NCBI GenBank assembly: GCA_015680685.1
Contig: MNCI01006016.1
Coordinates: 119,727 to 183,726 of the forward strand
Source: Gnetum montanum
Taxonomy: Eukaryota; Streptophyta; Gnetopsida; Gnetales; Gnetaceae
Reading direction: 5' to 3'
Length of the DNA stretch: 64,000 bases
Position 1 is the stretch's first letter, and each line of letters opens with the position of its first letter. Both the position numbers and the translations under genes were made by a program. The notes below the pieces were generated by a model. The model was given only the letters and a program-made list of their open reading frames with translations. It did not search any database and was not told the DNA's origin. Shown one piece after another: positions 34,450 to 46,550 of the stretch.

Positions 34450-35560
34450 AAAAGAGAATGGATAGAAGATAGTTGGATGGATTAGGTAGATCCGTTGAGA
34501 ACATTAGGATATTCATAATAGAGTTTGACCTATTGGAAGTTGACATGGATGAGCTTTTGTGGATTGATTGGGTGATAAATGTGTAGAGCACCTAAAGGAT
34601 AAACTACTTGGACAAAGTAATGTCCTTTTCAAAGAATTTGAAATTTGGCTTTTTGAGGAACATGAGTGGGATTATAATAAAGGATCCTATCTTCTTATTG
34701 TATCAACACTTGCCTTATCCTTACATCATGCCTGTATTTGAAGTAATGCTTATGGATCTCATTGTGAATTACTACTACTATCCTATTTTCATTTAAGAGA
34801 TTTAGATTCATTAGGCATTCCTTTTGGGCTAGGGTCAAATCTAGATCAAGTTGATTAGTAATAGCTAAAGTTTGAAGCTTTGCCTAAATTGGAAGTATTG
34901 GTAGTTTACCATAGACTAGCTGGTATGGGTAATATACTATGGGTAGTTTCCATGTTGTCTTATAAGCCCATAGAGCATCATTCAACTTAGTGCTCCAATC
35001 TTTTCTAAACCTACTAATCATCCTAGTCAATATTCTAGTGAACTTCTAGTTAGTGACTTTTGCTTTACCATTTTCTTGGAGGAGGTATGGTGTGGTTAAC
35101 TTATGATTTAACCCAAGTTTTTGCATGAGATTTTTAAAGGTGGCAGTAGTAAAATAAGTTTTTGGATGAGATTTTTAAAAGTGACCCTAGTATCTAATAG
35201 GAGCATTCTCAGTACTCCAAATCTATTCATCACATTTTGTTGGAAAATTTTGGTAGCTGTCTTAGATGTATAGTATCTAACAACTATTTCCTCTATCCAC
35301 TTCATGCAATAATCCACAATCACAATTGTATACACTTTTTCATTCAACATCGGTGTTATATGTTCCATAAAATCTATTCCCCAAATATCAAATGGCTCAA
35401 GATGTTGTATCCAATGTTGTGGCCCTTCATGTCTAGCTATCATTCCCCCATCTTTCTAGCATCTCTCACAAGACTATGTAAAATTGTGGGCATCTCTAAA
35501 CAAGTTAGGCCAAAAGTAGCTCGCCATCATTAGCTTGTGTGCTGTTCTACACCCAACATG
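34450..35560 (-). pseudogene. Element C integrase
   Basis: An open piece of 111 codons at 35108-35443 reads HLEPFDIWGIDFMEHITPML, with the first catalytic Asp in WGIDF, then VDYCMKWIEEIVV and VMNRFGVLRM. The second Asp region (LLDTRVTF) has Asp where B has Asn. The C-terminal part (34450-34870) has HNEIHKHYFKYRHDVRI and ILYYNPTHVPQKAKF. It is interrupted by several stops and a frame shift near 35110. Confidence 0.8.
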
Positions 35561-35879
35561 ATGGCCACCACATGGACCTTCATGGATGTCTTGTAATATT
35601 TGTTGTTGATCATGTTTTTGCATACACCATCAAACTAATCCATATCCATAGATCTTATTAGATTTCCATTGATTTCCATGTATCTTTTTACTTTGTAAAG
35701 GAATTTCTCTTTTTGCTCCCGGTTCCACTTAGTAGGAAGCTCTTATGTTGTTAAATAAGTTATATATTCATTTTTTCATGACTTTCCTATTGAGTCTACA
35801 ACCATCATTATATTTATAAACAAATTCTCATTGGGGAATTAATCAAATATTGGTTCTATGTGATCTTAGGAATCCCATC

Positions 35880-36350
35880 TTAACCTTGATAAATGATCAT
35901 ATACAATGTTATCTGTGTCCTTTTTGTCAATCATTATGATGTCAAATTCTTGCAAAATCACAAGCCATATGATCACTCTAGGACTAATTGCTAGCTTGTT
36001 CATGAGAAAATGGATTTCATTATGATCTGTATGGACATAAATTTGATACTCAAGTACATAATGTTAAAACTTTTTAAGTGCATACACCACAACCATGAGC
36101 TCTTTTTATGTTTTGATGTAGTTTAATTATGCTCTAGTGATGCTTCTACTGGTACAATGTATGTGGTAGGATCTCTTTTGATCATCTAGCTACATTAGTA
36201 TTGCACCAGGCATGTAGTTGGAAGCATCTATCATAATATGAAAAGGCTTGGACCAATTTAGAGCTTGAAGGATTGGTGTCTTGATCAGTTTCTATTTTAA
36301 GGTTTCAAATGATTTTCACAAGCCTCTATTCATTTGAAGGATGCATCCTT
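35880..36350 (-). pseudogene. Element C RNase H
   Basis: The sequence between RT and integrase on the minus strand aligns in order with B's RNase H (18621-19275). It lacks any open piece longer than about 60 codons, and I assign it mainly by position and scattered similarity. Confidence 0.55.
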
Positions 36351-37110
36351 ATTTGTTAGTTCTACTAACACTTTTGCAATCATAGAGAAATTCTCTATGA
36401 ACCTCTGATAGTACCCCATATGGCCTAAGAATGATCTAACATATTTTAGTGTCTATGACCTCTGAGTGATGTTTTGTATGACTCTTATCTTATCACGATC
36501 TGCTTCTATGCCTTTGTGAGAAATTTTATGTCCCAATACGATCCCATTTTGGACCATAAGATGGCTTTTCTACCAATTGAGCTTGAGATTTGTTTCTACA
36601 CATCACTTCAATACTTGCTCTAATTAGTCCAATGCTTGCTTAATATCTAGTCCATATGTCAAAAATGTTTTCATGAATACTTCAACATCATTTCTAATTT
36701 GTTTTTGGAAGATACTAAGCACAATTCTTTGGAAGGTGACAAGTACATTGTAAAGACCAAATGGCATCTGTTTATAGATGAACATTCTCCATGGACTGGT
36801 GAATGTTGTTTTCTCATGGTTCTCAAATGCAATGCAGATCTGATTGTATCCATCCAAAAAACTATAGTACTCAAGTCCTATTATAGTGTCTAGGACCTAG
36901 TCAACAAATGGTAATGGGAAGTGATCCATGAATGTAGCAATGTTCAACAATTAGAAATCAATGCATACTGACCACTTACTACCCTTCTTTGTAATGATTA
37001 CTAAAGTGCTGATCCATTCAATATTCATAATAGGATAGATGAATCATGACTTTAGTAACTTTTTGAGCTCCTACTTGACTACTTCATTTAGTTTAGGATT
37101 GAGCCTTCTT
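36350..37110 (-). pseudogene. Element C reverse transcriptase
   Basis: 36624-36857 is open for 77 codons and reads MDGYNQICIAFENHEKTTFT, SPWRMFIYKQMPFGLYNVLV, TFQ and then EVFMKTFLTYG. The FMDDF box is changed to FMKTF, so both catalytic Asp residues are lost. The segment order matches B's RT. Confidence 0.8.
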
Positions 37111-37639
37111 TTTGGTTGATGTCATGGTTTAACTGCTAGATTAGTATATATCTAATGTTAATAAATTCTTGGATTAATACCTATGATCTCATCATAAGAC
37201 CACAAAAAATCTGTTGGCCACTTGTTGATAAATTCCAATAAATTTTTCTTCTACTCTTCATTGTGGTTGGTGTTTATTATTACTGACTTCTTTTTGCTTA
37301 AGAAAGCATCTTCTAATGTTGTTGGTAGGACTTTAAGCTCTAATAGTTCTAGCTCTATAGTGTCTAGGATCTCTAACTGCCTTCAATCTATTTCTTCTTC
37401 CTAACTCATACATGGATAGAAATTCCTTTTCCTTAATTGTTCCAACTTGTTCGTCTCTTCTACATAGGCACTAATAATCTGATTTTTTGATTCCATGTAT
37501 TTTTTGGATTCTATCTCTTCATCTATGACCAACCATTGGGTGCCTTCTTACTGAGTGGCTGTTGCATATAGGAATTTTTACACATACATTTTCTCTATAA
37601 GATTCTTACATGCTTTGATATTTTTTTCATTGAACTACC

Positions 37640-38030
37640 CATATTCTCTACATGTAGTTTCACCCATTATCACTATATGTAACACATGGAACTCTTTGCC
37701 TTTGGATGATACTAGCTTCATCTTCCTTAGAAATTTCCAAGGAAAAATCTTGAATACCAAGCTTAGCATCAAAAATGCTAAGCCAAGCCCTTCCCATTAT
37801 GATTGGAAACTCTCTCTTATTTTTACCTACATGAATTATCAACAAATCTATAGGGTAATACCAACCACTGATGGTGGTAATCACATCATCCACTTTTCCT
37901 AGTGAAACTGTGATTGACTAGTCTACAAGCTCTAACTAGATGTTGCTCTTCTTCAATGGTGGTAGATTCTAGGCCTAATACATGTTTTATGATATTAGGT
38001 TTATTCCTAAACTAGAATCAACTATATCCT
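37640..38030 (-). pseudogene. Element C aspartic protease
   Basis: 37660-37893 is open for 77 codons: SGWYYPIDLLIIHVGKNKRE, then PIIMGRAWLSIFDAKLGI and the ending VPCVTYSDNG. It aligns with B's protease; the G-R-P-W loop is GRAW here. The active-site end lies near 38000 and is unclear. Confidence 0.7.
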
Positions 38031-38339
38031 TGCATGGTTTGTGCGCTACTACTTGTAGGCACACCAAGGAACTTCCTAAATCTATTCATTTTTGGAAAAG
38101 TGCTCTTGCTTGAATCCAATGAGTGATTGCTTGTGTCAACATGAAAGTCATAATATTTTGGGCTGATGAAGATGGAAGCTTATTATTTTGAGGAGGATTA
38201 GATGTTAATGGAGTGGAAGTAGATGTGTTCCCCATTTGTTGAACCTTCATTGGACTCATTTGTAAGAATGATTGTTTCCTAGATTATAATTCATGTGTGG
38301 TTACTTCCTCTTGCATGTTAACCATCTTGGTTACACTTT

Positions 38340-40676
38340 TCTATTATGGTTGAGATGGTAGTTTTGCTTGCATTATAGGAGGTGGCACTGGTAGTAAAGG
38401 ATTAGGATGTTGATGTGAGGAACCAGCTACTTCAAGATGCATGTATGAGTTTGAGTCTATCCTTGGTGTTATGGATCTATGGTATTCAAGCGGATGGGAT
38501 TGTGGAGCTTGAACAACTACATTACCTAGAGATTGAACATTGGATATAGTATTCATAAGAATTAGGTTGCCAATATGAATATTGTTAACGAGGTGGTGGC
38601 ATGGACCATGATTGGGGTTGTTTCCACTATTGATGATATTGCTCTTGTGGCTATGGGTAGGCACCATTGGGATAGTACGTGGGATAGACTTTCCTATACT
38701 TACCTTGAGAGTAAGGTAATCATTTGGGCATCTATTTATTGATAAAGTTAGGGTTAAGTTCATATACCACTATTTCCTTTAAGTGTACCATTACAAGATA
38801 ACATCCTTTGGGATGTTTGTATTGGCATATGTCACATCCTTTCTCATCTTCGAAGCTTGTTTCTAAACATTCAGCCATTGAGGCCACTTTCCCCTTCTAT
38901 CAAAAATCTCTTTTCTTATTCTTTTCTTTTCCTTTATTGAAGGATTACTTAGTTCATTCCTTCACAATCTTTAAAGTTGTTGCAAAATTCTCATAACCGA
39001 ATCCCACATTTTCTCTACCTTAGCTACTATGTCAGTAATAGATTTTTGAATGGATAGAGTCTTTTTCTGAATCACCTGGTCTAAGGTCTCTTCTTCTTAT
39101 GGGTCATAAACTTTTGCATTTCTTTTTCAAATTGATGAATATCTATTGTATTTCTCTATTGATCGCCTTTTTCTTAATTCACCTTCTTCCTTAGCCACTT
39201 GATTGATTAATCTTGGTATTCAATGGGTAGACATTTCAAACAATCAACCTTGGTTATAAACCCCAAGGGTCTCTCAAGTCTTGTTCCAAAGACCATCAAT
39301 AATGTGCCTCAGTTGCTCCCATTGAAAAAATCCATGACCCGAGCACCTATGTAACAGTGAATGGTATTGACCCATTGATGCATCAAGGGATTCATGGGTC
39401 CCTTGTTTCCATCCTTGGATTTGTTTTTATAGATTGGACACCTAGAAATAAGTTTGATATTTATCATTGAAAATCTCTAGCATGGTACTCCATCTCTTAA
39501 TTGATTCTAGTTCAAGTGATCTATACCAGCTTTTAACGTCTTTCACACAAGTGTCCTAGGGAACAACTTTAGTTTTTGCTAATTGCTTTCTATGTTTTGC
39601 AAGGCACAAGCATCATGGCATGCTTGAAGGTGGTGTTGAGGATTAGCATTATAGTCATCCTCAAATTTGGGCATGTTATTCATGTCTAGCAGCTTGATGT
39701 GACTATCCTTGACCTACCTGGTTAGTATATAGATAGATTCCTAAATGTTGATCATATTGTGGATTTCCATCAGGGATTCATCATCATGTTTAAATTCATG
39801 AGATCTGTTATAATAGTATATACTTTGGTGCTCATACCTTTCCTGATCCTCTCTTCTATTCCTATGCCTTCTTGGTTCATATTTTTCATCATCTTCATTA
39901 GAGTATCTTAAATAATGGTTATAGTGATCATGAGATCTTTGTTCTTCCTTATCATGGTCTTAGTACCTCTATCTCCTCCTATTAGAGTTCACCAATGATC
40001 ATGAAGATGAAGATGAGGTAGTAGGAGAACGATACTAGCTTGTCCTCCTTCTATGGCTTTAGTATTTCTCCTTGTGGGATTCAGTAGAAAATCTTTGCCT
40101 TGATTTTTGTTTATACTTAGAGTCTGTTGCCTCTCTTCTAGGTGTCTTTGTTAGGGTAGAATGTAATTGAACTTTGACAAGTTCTTCAAGTCAAATGATA
40201 GGTGTTTGAGAAGGATCCTCATGATTCTAGTGGAGTTTTTCTACAATAAATGCATCACCATCAAGTTCTTCTAGGAAAACTAAAGTGTTAACCTACTTCC
40301 CTTTGTTATGTACATGCTTAATTTCCATGGCAACATCTCTTTTCATCTACTTCTCTATTGGTTGGTAGGGCCTTGTCATGTGCTTAGCCACATTGTACCC
40401 TTCCTATACCTAGTTTAGATTCATTCCCCTTAACACAACTTCAAGCATGCTAAGTGTTTCTCATTCTAGAGGTAGGACTATGTTGCCTTGTATGTCTCTC
40501 TAGCTCACTTGTCTGCCTTGGTAAAAGCTGTAAGTAAAGTCTAGATGGTATGGATCAGTATGAGTGTATGTGATTCTAGTTTGCATAGGCATTCCCAGGT
40601 CTTCTTCATCATTGGTTTTATCATTATCTCTTTGTAGTTCTTTGAAAAGTGGTTATTAGTCTTTAAGTGAAGCCAT
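38340..40676 (-). pseudogene. Element C gag, decayed
   Basis: A start codon in MASLKD at 40674-40676 is plausible, about 140 bp after the 5' LTR. N-terminal and linker regions (39900-40676) are followed by the capsid core (about 39000-39700) and an intact zinc knuckle at 38801-38836. A Tyr/Pro/Gln-rich tail follows (38344-38763), including QPNSYEYYIQCS-like sequence. Gag stops are again mostly TAG at expected Gln codons. Confidence 0.7.
38801..38836 (-). other. Element C nucleocapsid zinc knuckle, intact
   Basis: CDICQYKHPKGC, spacing CX2CX3HX3C. All four ligands are present. It aligns codon for codon with the damaged knuckles of B and D. Confidence 0.75.
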
Positions 40677-40800
40677 GTTGAAACAGTGATGCTTGCTAAG
40701 TGTGTGTGTTTCCAAGTTTACTTTATAATTGTAGGTTTTAACTTTGAATTCTTGTTACAAAGAACTTTGTAAAATCACTTACTAAGCATACATTGACTAT

Positions 40801-40817
40801 CCCTGACAACAACACTA
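40801..40817 (-). other. Element C primer binding site
   Basis: Minus-strand TAGTGTTGTTGTCAGGG, one base from the 5' LTR. It fits the TGGCGCCGTTGTCGGGG type after decay. Confidence 0.7.
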
Positions 40818-40818
40818 A

Positions 40819-41704
40819 TGATGAGCAATAGAGCAATCCAACACCCAACCATACAAGTCATGAGTGTTCATTCATGATCCAATTGTAATCTATAGATAGA
40901 AAATGTTGATATGCTAGTAATGGAGTTGAAGTTTGAGACCATTTTCTTCCCACATGGAGCTAGTAAAATATAAGCATATGGTTTGGCTCACTATGAGGTG
41001 AATGATAGTTGATGTCATGTTACACAAATTACCCCTAAGAGTAAACATAATAAGATGAAAATAATTTCTAAGTTTAGGTAATAGCAAGTAGGTAGATCTA
41101 TTCTATCCTAAGCAATAAGTATCCATTTCTAGTCCTCTGGTTACATCTTGGACTTATGTAGTTGCCACTAGGTTACCAATTAGAGTTATCATTAAGTGAA
41201 ACAAATAACACCACTACTCATATTACCAAACAACTACACTACCATTCAGAACTAGTTGTACCCATGTTTATGTACTAAGTGCGTATTTAAAGTAAGTACT
41301 TGAAAAGATGAAGTGCTAACTAAGAAAACAAGGAAAATTATTCTAAGTAAATAGAAAGTAAACTAGGTGATGCTACAATGATGAAAAATATCTAGATCTT
41401 TATTACCATTCACAAATTATGTCTAGGTATAATCTATTTGAATAAAGACCCCATTCACTATCTAACACCACACTACAAGCATGCACTTCTATTGCTAAAT
41501 TATAAAAACAAACTAACAAAGTCTAATTACTATGGAATGAAAGGTTAGTGGATCATGCATCCAAGTGTCATATTTATAGGATTGTACACATCCCAAGATA
41601 TCATATCAATGATGATGTAGCATGGACTACAATATTATATAAATGACATCGTTGATGCAATATCGTTGTTATGATATTGTTGGTGAAAAAAATTGACTTT
41701 ATCA
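40819..41704 (-). mobile_element. Element C 5' LTR
   Basis: 886 bp. Plus-strand ends are TGATGAGCAATAG and GACTTTATCA. It aligns with 28624-29424 and supplies the about 80 bases missing at the N in that copy. U3 holds CAATATCG (41658-41665) in place of one CAATATTG. Confidence 0.88.
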
Positions 41705-41709
41705 ATAAG

Positions 41710-42200
41710 GACATTTTATTTATAAAAATGGTAGGGGTGAATGATTTGGTCTCACTACTTTTATACAATTATTTGTTTAATAGCTTGATAGCATAGGACA
41801 TAGTGCAAACAACAAAGTTTGCCTCTACACATATGTGGTAATTTTTATTAATGAAAATTTGCAAAATAAACCAAAGAAAACATAAAATTTATTAAAGAAA
41901 ATAAAATTTCATAAGAAATAAAAAATGAAAAAAAATGTTTAAAATAAAGGATGAAAAATTAGTCCTCACAAGATGTTAATTGGATTTTGTATCTCCTCCA
42001 CAATTAAGATGGAAGGTGGAGATACAAAAAAAGGAATGGGAATTAGAAGTGGTAGAGATGTTATTAGAATGCATGACAACATTGAAGTCCTTAAATGGTT
42101 TGACTTGTTACATATTCATCAAAATGATTTTTTACAAGCAATTAAGATGGCATGTTTTCATAACGCTAGATGCAAGTGTACAATATATGATATAAGTTTC
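41710..42200 (-). other. Element E spacer after C insertion, no gene
   Basis: Continues E's non-coding DNA after pol and aligns with C 34060-34440, for example GGTCTCACTA. A-rich tracts are common. The G-rich site seen in B and C is not intact here. Confidence 0.45.
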
Positions 42201-43250
42201 TTCCCATAATGTTTGGAATTTGGTACATTGAGACACATGCATGGGGCTTCAATATAGGATCTTATCTCTTAGTTAGAAGTCTACTCATTGAATGCTAACA
42301 TCATGATGTTTTTTACTGCATGCTTTATGTAATTCATTCATCATAAGTGCTACCTTATAGTTTTCATCTAGCACATTGAGATTCATAAGATGTTCTTTTT
42401 GTGTTAGGCTAATGTTAAGGTTAAGTTCATAAGTAGTTTTTGGTATATGGAGTTCTATTTGGACTGGAAGTTTTGATAATTTATTGTATAATAATTCATA
42501 TAAGAAGTAGCTTATAGGAAGAGTCTAAGTGGAGAAATAGATCCATAAGGAATTATTAAGTTTTGTGTTCAAATCTCTCATATATTTACTAATTTTCTTA
42601 AGGATTCATGTAATCTCCCTATTAGTTACCTTAGCTTGACCATTGGCTTAAGGATGATAAGGTATAGTACGTTACTGTTCTATCCTCAAGCATCTCATTA
42701 GCATTTTAAAAGTAGTATCATTATTGAAAATAAGTACCCTTGGTATACCAACTCAATTTACCACATGTTGTTAAAAGAATATTATTGTTGTTGCTATAGT
42801 ACAATTAGTTACTACTTTAGCTTCTACTCATTTCATATAGTAATCTACAACAATAATGATGTAAGACTTTATGATGGACATAGGCATGATGTAACCCATG
42901 AAATCAATTACCTATAAGTTGAATGAATCTAATGGTTTGATTTATTATTGAGGATCCTTAATATTTTTACTTATCCCATCATTGCATTGACATCTTTTAC
43001 ATGAACTAGTAAATTAATGAGCATCCTTGAAATTCATTCATCAAAAGTATTCTAGCATGAAGACTCTAGGGGTTATTAATCTTCCAACATAGTGGCCTTT
43101 ATAGGGTTCCTTTTGAGCATTCTAGAGAACTTTGATTTGATCGTTTTCTGAAATTCACCATCATACTAGGCTATCTACATAAATTTTATAGAGGTTGTCC
43201 TCTATCTTCATGTAATGCTTAACCTAGTAAAAGAATTGTTATTTCTTAGG
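42200..43250 (-). pseudogene. Element E integrase, decayed
   Basis: Aligns in order with C's integrase. The nucleotide run at 42200-42290 matches C 34640-34710 (GGATCTTATCTCTTAGTT against GGATCCTATCTTCTTATT). The core region near 42830-42920 reads, on the minus strand, as the D-F-M-x-Y segment. No open piece exceeds 60 codons. Confidence 0.55.
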
Positions 43251-43399
43251 TTTTTCCTATTCAATTGGAACTTTATACTTGAGAAAATAGGTGAGATAAT
43301 TAGTGTGCCAAGGCTTGAATATATTATATGTAACCATTTTTACCTTTTCAAATAATTTATTATCAAGAAACTAATCAAAGAGTGACTTTTTGTCAGCCT

Positions 43400-44350
43400 T
43401 ATCCCATCACAATCAAGATAGGTGACCAACTACAACATTCTTAGTTCCATTTCTATCAATCATGATTATGTCAACCTCTTGCAAAATGACCAACCATCGT
43501 ATGATATAAGGGCTAACTACTAGCTTATTCATGAAGAACTAGATTGTACTATGTTTAGTGTGCATAAAAACTAGATACCCAAATATATAGTACCTAAAAT
43601 TTTCTAAAGCATACATCATAGTTACAAGTTATTTTTCCATTGTGGTATAGTTTAGCTACATATCTACAATACTTCTACTTGTAAAATGAATGTAGTATGA
43701 ACATTTTTTATCATTCATCTATATGAGAATGACTCCCAAGAAAACTTTGGATGCATATGTCATGATATGGAATGGCATGGACTAATCAAACTCTTGTAGG
43801 ATTTGATTTTCTACAAGATTTTATTTTAGAAGTTCAAATGTGTGATCGTCTTCCTTATTCCACTCAAATGCTACATCCTTTTTCATTGATTCTACTAATG
43901 TTTTAGCAATTTTGAAGAAGTTATCTATGAATCTCTTGTAGTAGGCTATGTATCTAAGGAGAGGTCTAACATCTTTATTATTTTCATTTTTTATGTTATT
44001 TCTTGAATCACCCTTATCTTTTCAAGATCTATTTCTATTCCTGTCTCTAATAATTGATGTCCAAGAATAATTTCCTTTTGGACCATCAAATGCCTTTTTT
44101 ACTAGTTGAACTTAAGATTAGTTTTCATACATTATTTAAACTACTGCTCTGGGAGGTTTAGTACCTACCTAAAATTGGATCAAGTTAACTATAGAGACTG
44201 AATAAAGCAGAGCCTCTCATGGAGCATTTTTTTCTATGTAAAGATAGATAAGGAGACTTCCACAATTAGTTCTATTCTAAGGAAGGTGTCATACATTAAT
44301 CTAATAAATGATAGCATGGATTAACATGATAGTTTGAATATTTACTATGC
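43400..44350 (-). pseudogene. Element E RNase H and partial RT
   Basis: Minus-strand similarity to the RT thumb and RNase H of B and C, including GHQLLETGIEIDLEKIRVIQ near 44060. Upstream of about 44350 the sequence switches directly to gag tail, so the catalytic half of RT and the protease have been deleted. Confidence 0.55.
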
Positions 44351-44359
44351 TTTTATTTG

Positions 44360-46550
44360 GAGGTGTCTTAGAATGCATATAGAAAGATGTAGCTGTGATA
44401 TCCACGATCATGGATGTTAATGTAGGTTTGGGTGGATTAGTAGGTTTGAAGAAGGGATGCTTCCAATGCTTGTACTCAAAATTACTTGAGTTGTCCTCTA
44501 CTTATATGTTGATAACTCTAGTAGCATTTTTTTGTTTTGAGTATGGAGATATCTCACCTTACATGGGTAAATCATGTGACAATGGATTAGAAGCATGTAT
44601 GATAGTAAGGGTGAGAAACATTGAAGAAATATTTGGCTCATGGAGTGGCAAGTATGTAATACTCTAAAGGGTAGTAATGAAGAGCAAAGATATGAGTGAT
44701 CAAGCCAATTGAAAACACATGCTATTGGACATAATAACCACAAGGATTAGGTTGCCTATAGGAATACTACTACCTTAGTGATGCCATTTCCCACAATTTT
44801 GGGGTTTACCGTTGCTGATAATACTCTTAAGATTAAGGTAGATCACTACTAAGATAATATCTTTGTTGATGATATGGCTACTTGTTGTTGCCTTGAGGAT
44901 AAGGCAACCTCATGTCCATTTGTTCTTTTTTTTTTACATTTCAAATTTAAGACATAAGTCCTAGACTCTTAAAGATATGACATTATAGGGGAAAAAATTT
45001 TAAGATGTTTGTACTAGTAGATGTCATACTCATTGTCATCTAAATTTGAGTGCATAACTTTCTCAACTATAACTACTTTTTCCTTTTGTTGGTAATAGTT
45101 CTTTCTAGTATTATTTTTCTTTGTTTTGTCATTATCTTTGGCTCTAACTTACTCTAATTTTTCTTCATGAGTTTTAATGTTATTTGAAATATTTCATAAA
45201 AAAAAAGTTCCACATCTTGTCAATATTAGCCAAATTTTAAATTAGTAACTTTTAGATTTGTAAGGTTTTTCTTTGAGCCATCTCTTTTAATGATGTCTCC
45301 ACTTCTAGTTCACAAAGATAAACATCTTTTTTGTAGAGAGAATAAACTCTATTGTACTTCTCATCACTCTCTTACTCTTTTTAGCTCTTCTTCTCTATTT
45401 TCTATCTCAACCTTTGAATTTGATGGGCTCTCATCTTTGAAAATTTTCCTTAGGCATAGACCTTGAGAGTTTTCCTTATTTTGTTTCTAGGTCCATCTAT
45501 GACATGATGTAGTTGTTTCCTCTAAACAAATTTATGGCTTGGGTATCTATATAATAGTAGGTAATATCTACCTAGGATTTCATCAAGGAACTTATGGTCA
45601 TGTTTTATTTAACTTTAAATGTACTTTCTCAAATTGGATTTTATGAAGAATGTATAATATTTATCATTGAAGCTATCTAACATGATACTCCACCTTCTAA
45701 TTGATTTAAGTTCCAAGGATTACTACCAATGTTTTAACTCTTTTGTTAGTGGTCTTGGGAATAACTTTAGCTTTTGCAATTTATTTTCCATATTTTGCAA
45801 AGCATAAACATCATGAAAGGCTTTTAAATGGTGTTACAAATTAACATTATAGCCTCCCTCAAACTTAGGGATGTTGTTCATGTCTATCCATTTGATCTAG
45901 TTGTCCCTCTAATGCCTAGTAGGAATATAGACTACCTTTCTAATATTAATAATATTGTGAGTAATAAGAAAGGATTTATCATAATCATCTCTATTCACAA
46001 GATCTCAATTATGAGCCCTTTCTTGTGGTGCCTACTATACCTTCTTTCAATTATATGCCCTATTCCTTAATCTTGCCTATCATCTCTTCCTTCATTCCTA
46101 TGATGGTCTCCTTTATCATTTCTACTAGACTGTCTACCATAATCCCTCTTTTCCTAAATATACTCACCCTAGTCAGAGCTTGACAATGATGAGAATGATA
46201 ATGATGAAGAATTGGAAGATTCATGTTATTTTCCTCTTCTTTTATGATCCATTTGGTTTCTATCCAAGGTTGAACATAATCATGAACATTTTGTGTCATT
46301 TGTAGTAGTAGGGGTTGGAGAATATCAGTGATGAGATCCACCAAATTAATAATTAGTATCCTCCTTTTCAAATTACAATATGAGTGCAATGGTAGCTCTC
46401 TTTCCCTTGGTGGCCTTCTAGCATGTTTCCAAAAAGCAATTCTTTTACAATTGGGCTTTGGTGAGCTAGTAGGACTTGGACATCTTGTAAATAACCTTTT
46501 AGTCACTAATGGTAGCTTTCATTTCCACTTTCATCAATGTTGCCATGAGC
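44360..46550 (-). pseudogene. Element E gag, decayed
   Basis: The tail near 44395-44560 matches B's gag tail (16660-16810). A damaged zinc knuckle lies near 45000-45030 (Y-D-I-Y-stop-Y-K-H). The capsid core lies at 45300-45900, and an N-terminal Ser/Asp/Arg-rich linker at 46060-46300. The long open frame at 46060-46506 is out of frame with gag over the alignable part. Similarity to C fades between about 46330 and 46550. Confidence 0.55.

Larger units (their letters stand above)
28624..41704 (-). mobile_element. Element C: complete 13.1-kb Tat-type LTR retrotransposon
   Basis: C is flanked by ATAAG at 28619-28623 and 41705-41709. On the minus strand: 5' LTR (40819-41704), primer binding site, gag, protease, RT, RNase H, integrase, G-rich site, internal promoter module, extra gene, polypurine tract, 3' LTR (28624-29424). 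It is almost the same length as B but in opposite orientation, and all coding parts are broken. It lies inside element E, in the spacer after E's pol. Confidence 0.9.
12205..46550 (-). mobile_element. Element E: old Tat-type element, split by B and C
   Basis: E is rebuilt from 12205-13415, 26518-28623 and 41710-46550. Order on the minus strand: gag (44360-46550), truncated RT and RNase H, integrase, internal promoter-like module, remnant of the extra gene, 3' LTR. B and C are cleanly inserted with 5-bp target duplications, so E is older than both. E has internal deletions: protease and part of RT are missing near 44350, and much of the extra gene is missing compared with C. Its 5' LTR is not seen; sequence beyond 46550 belongs to other LTR-like DNA. 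Confidence 0.65.

Noticed and set aside
38344-38763. 139-codon minus-strand frame with a proline-rich end
   Set aside because: Overlaps C's gag tail; the translation in this frame is partly a frame-shifted copy of the Tyr/Gln/Pro-rich tail, so I merged it into gag.
46060-46506. 148-codon minus-strand open frame, the longest in the window
   Set aside because: Over the part that aligns with other gags it is out of frame with gag; the gag frame there reads a Ser/Arg/Asp-rich linker. No family motif.
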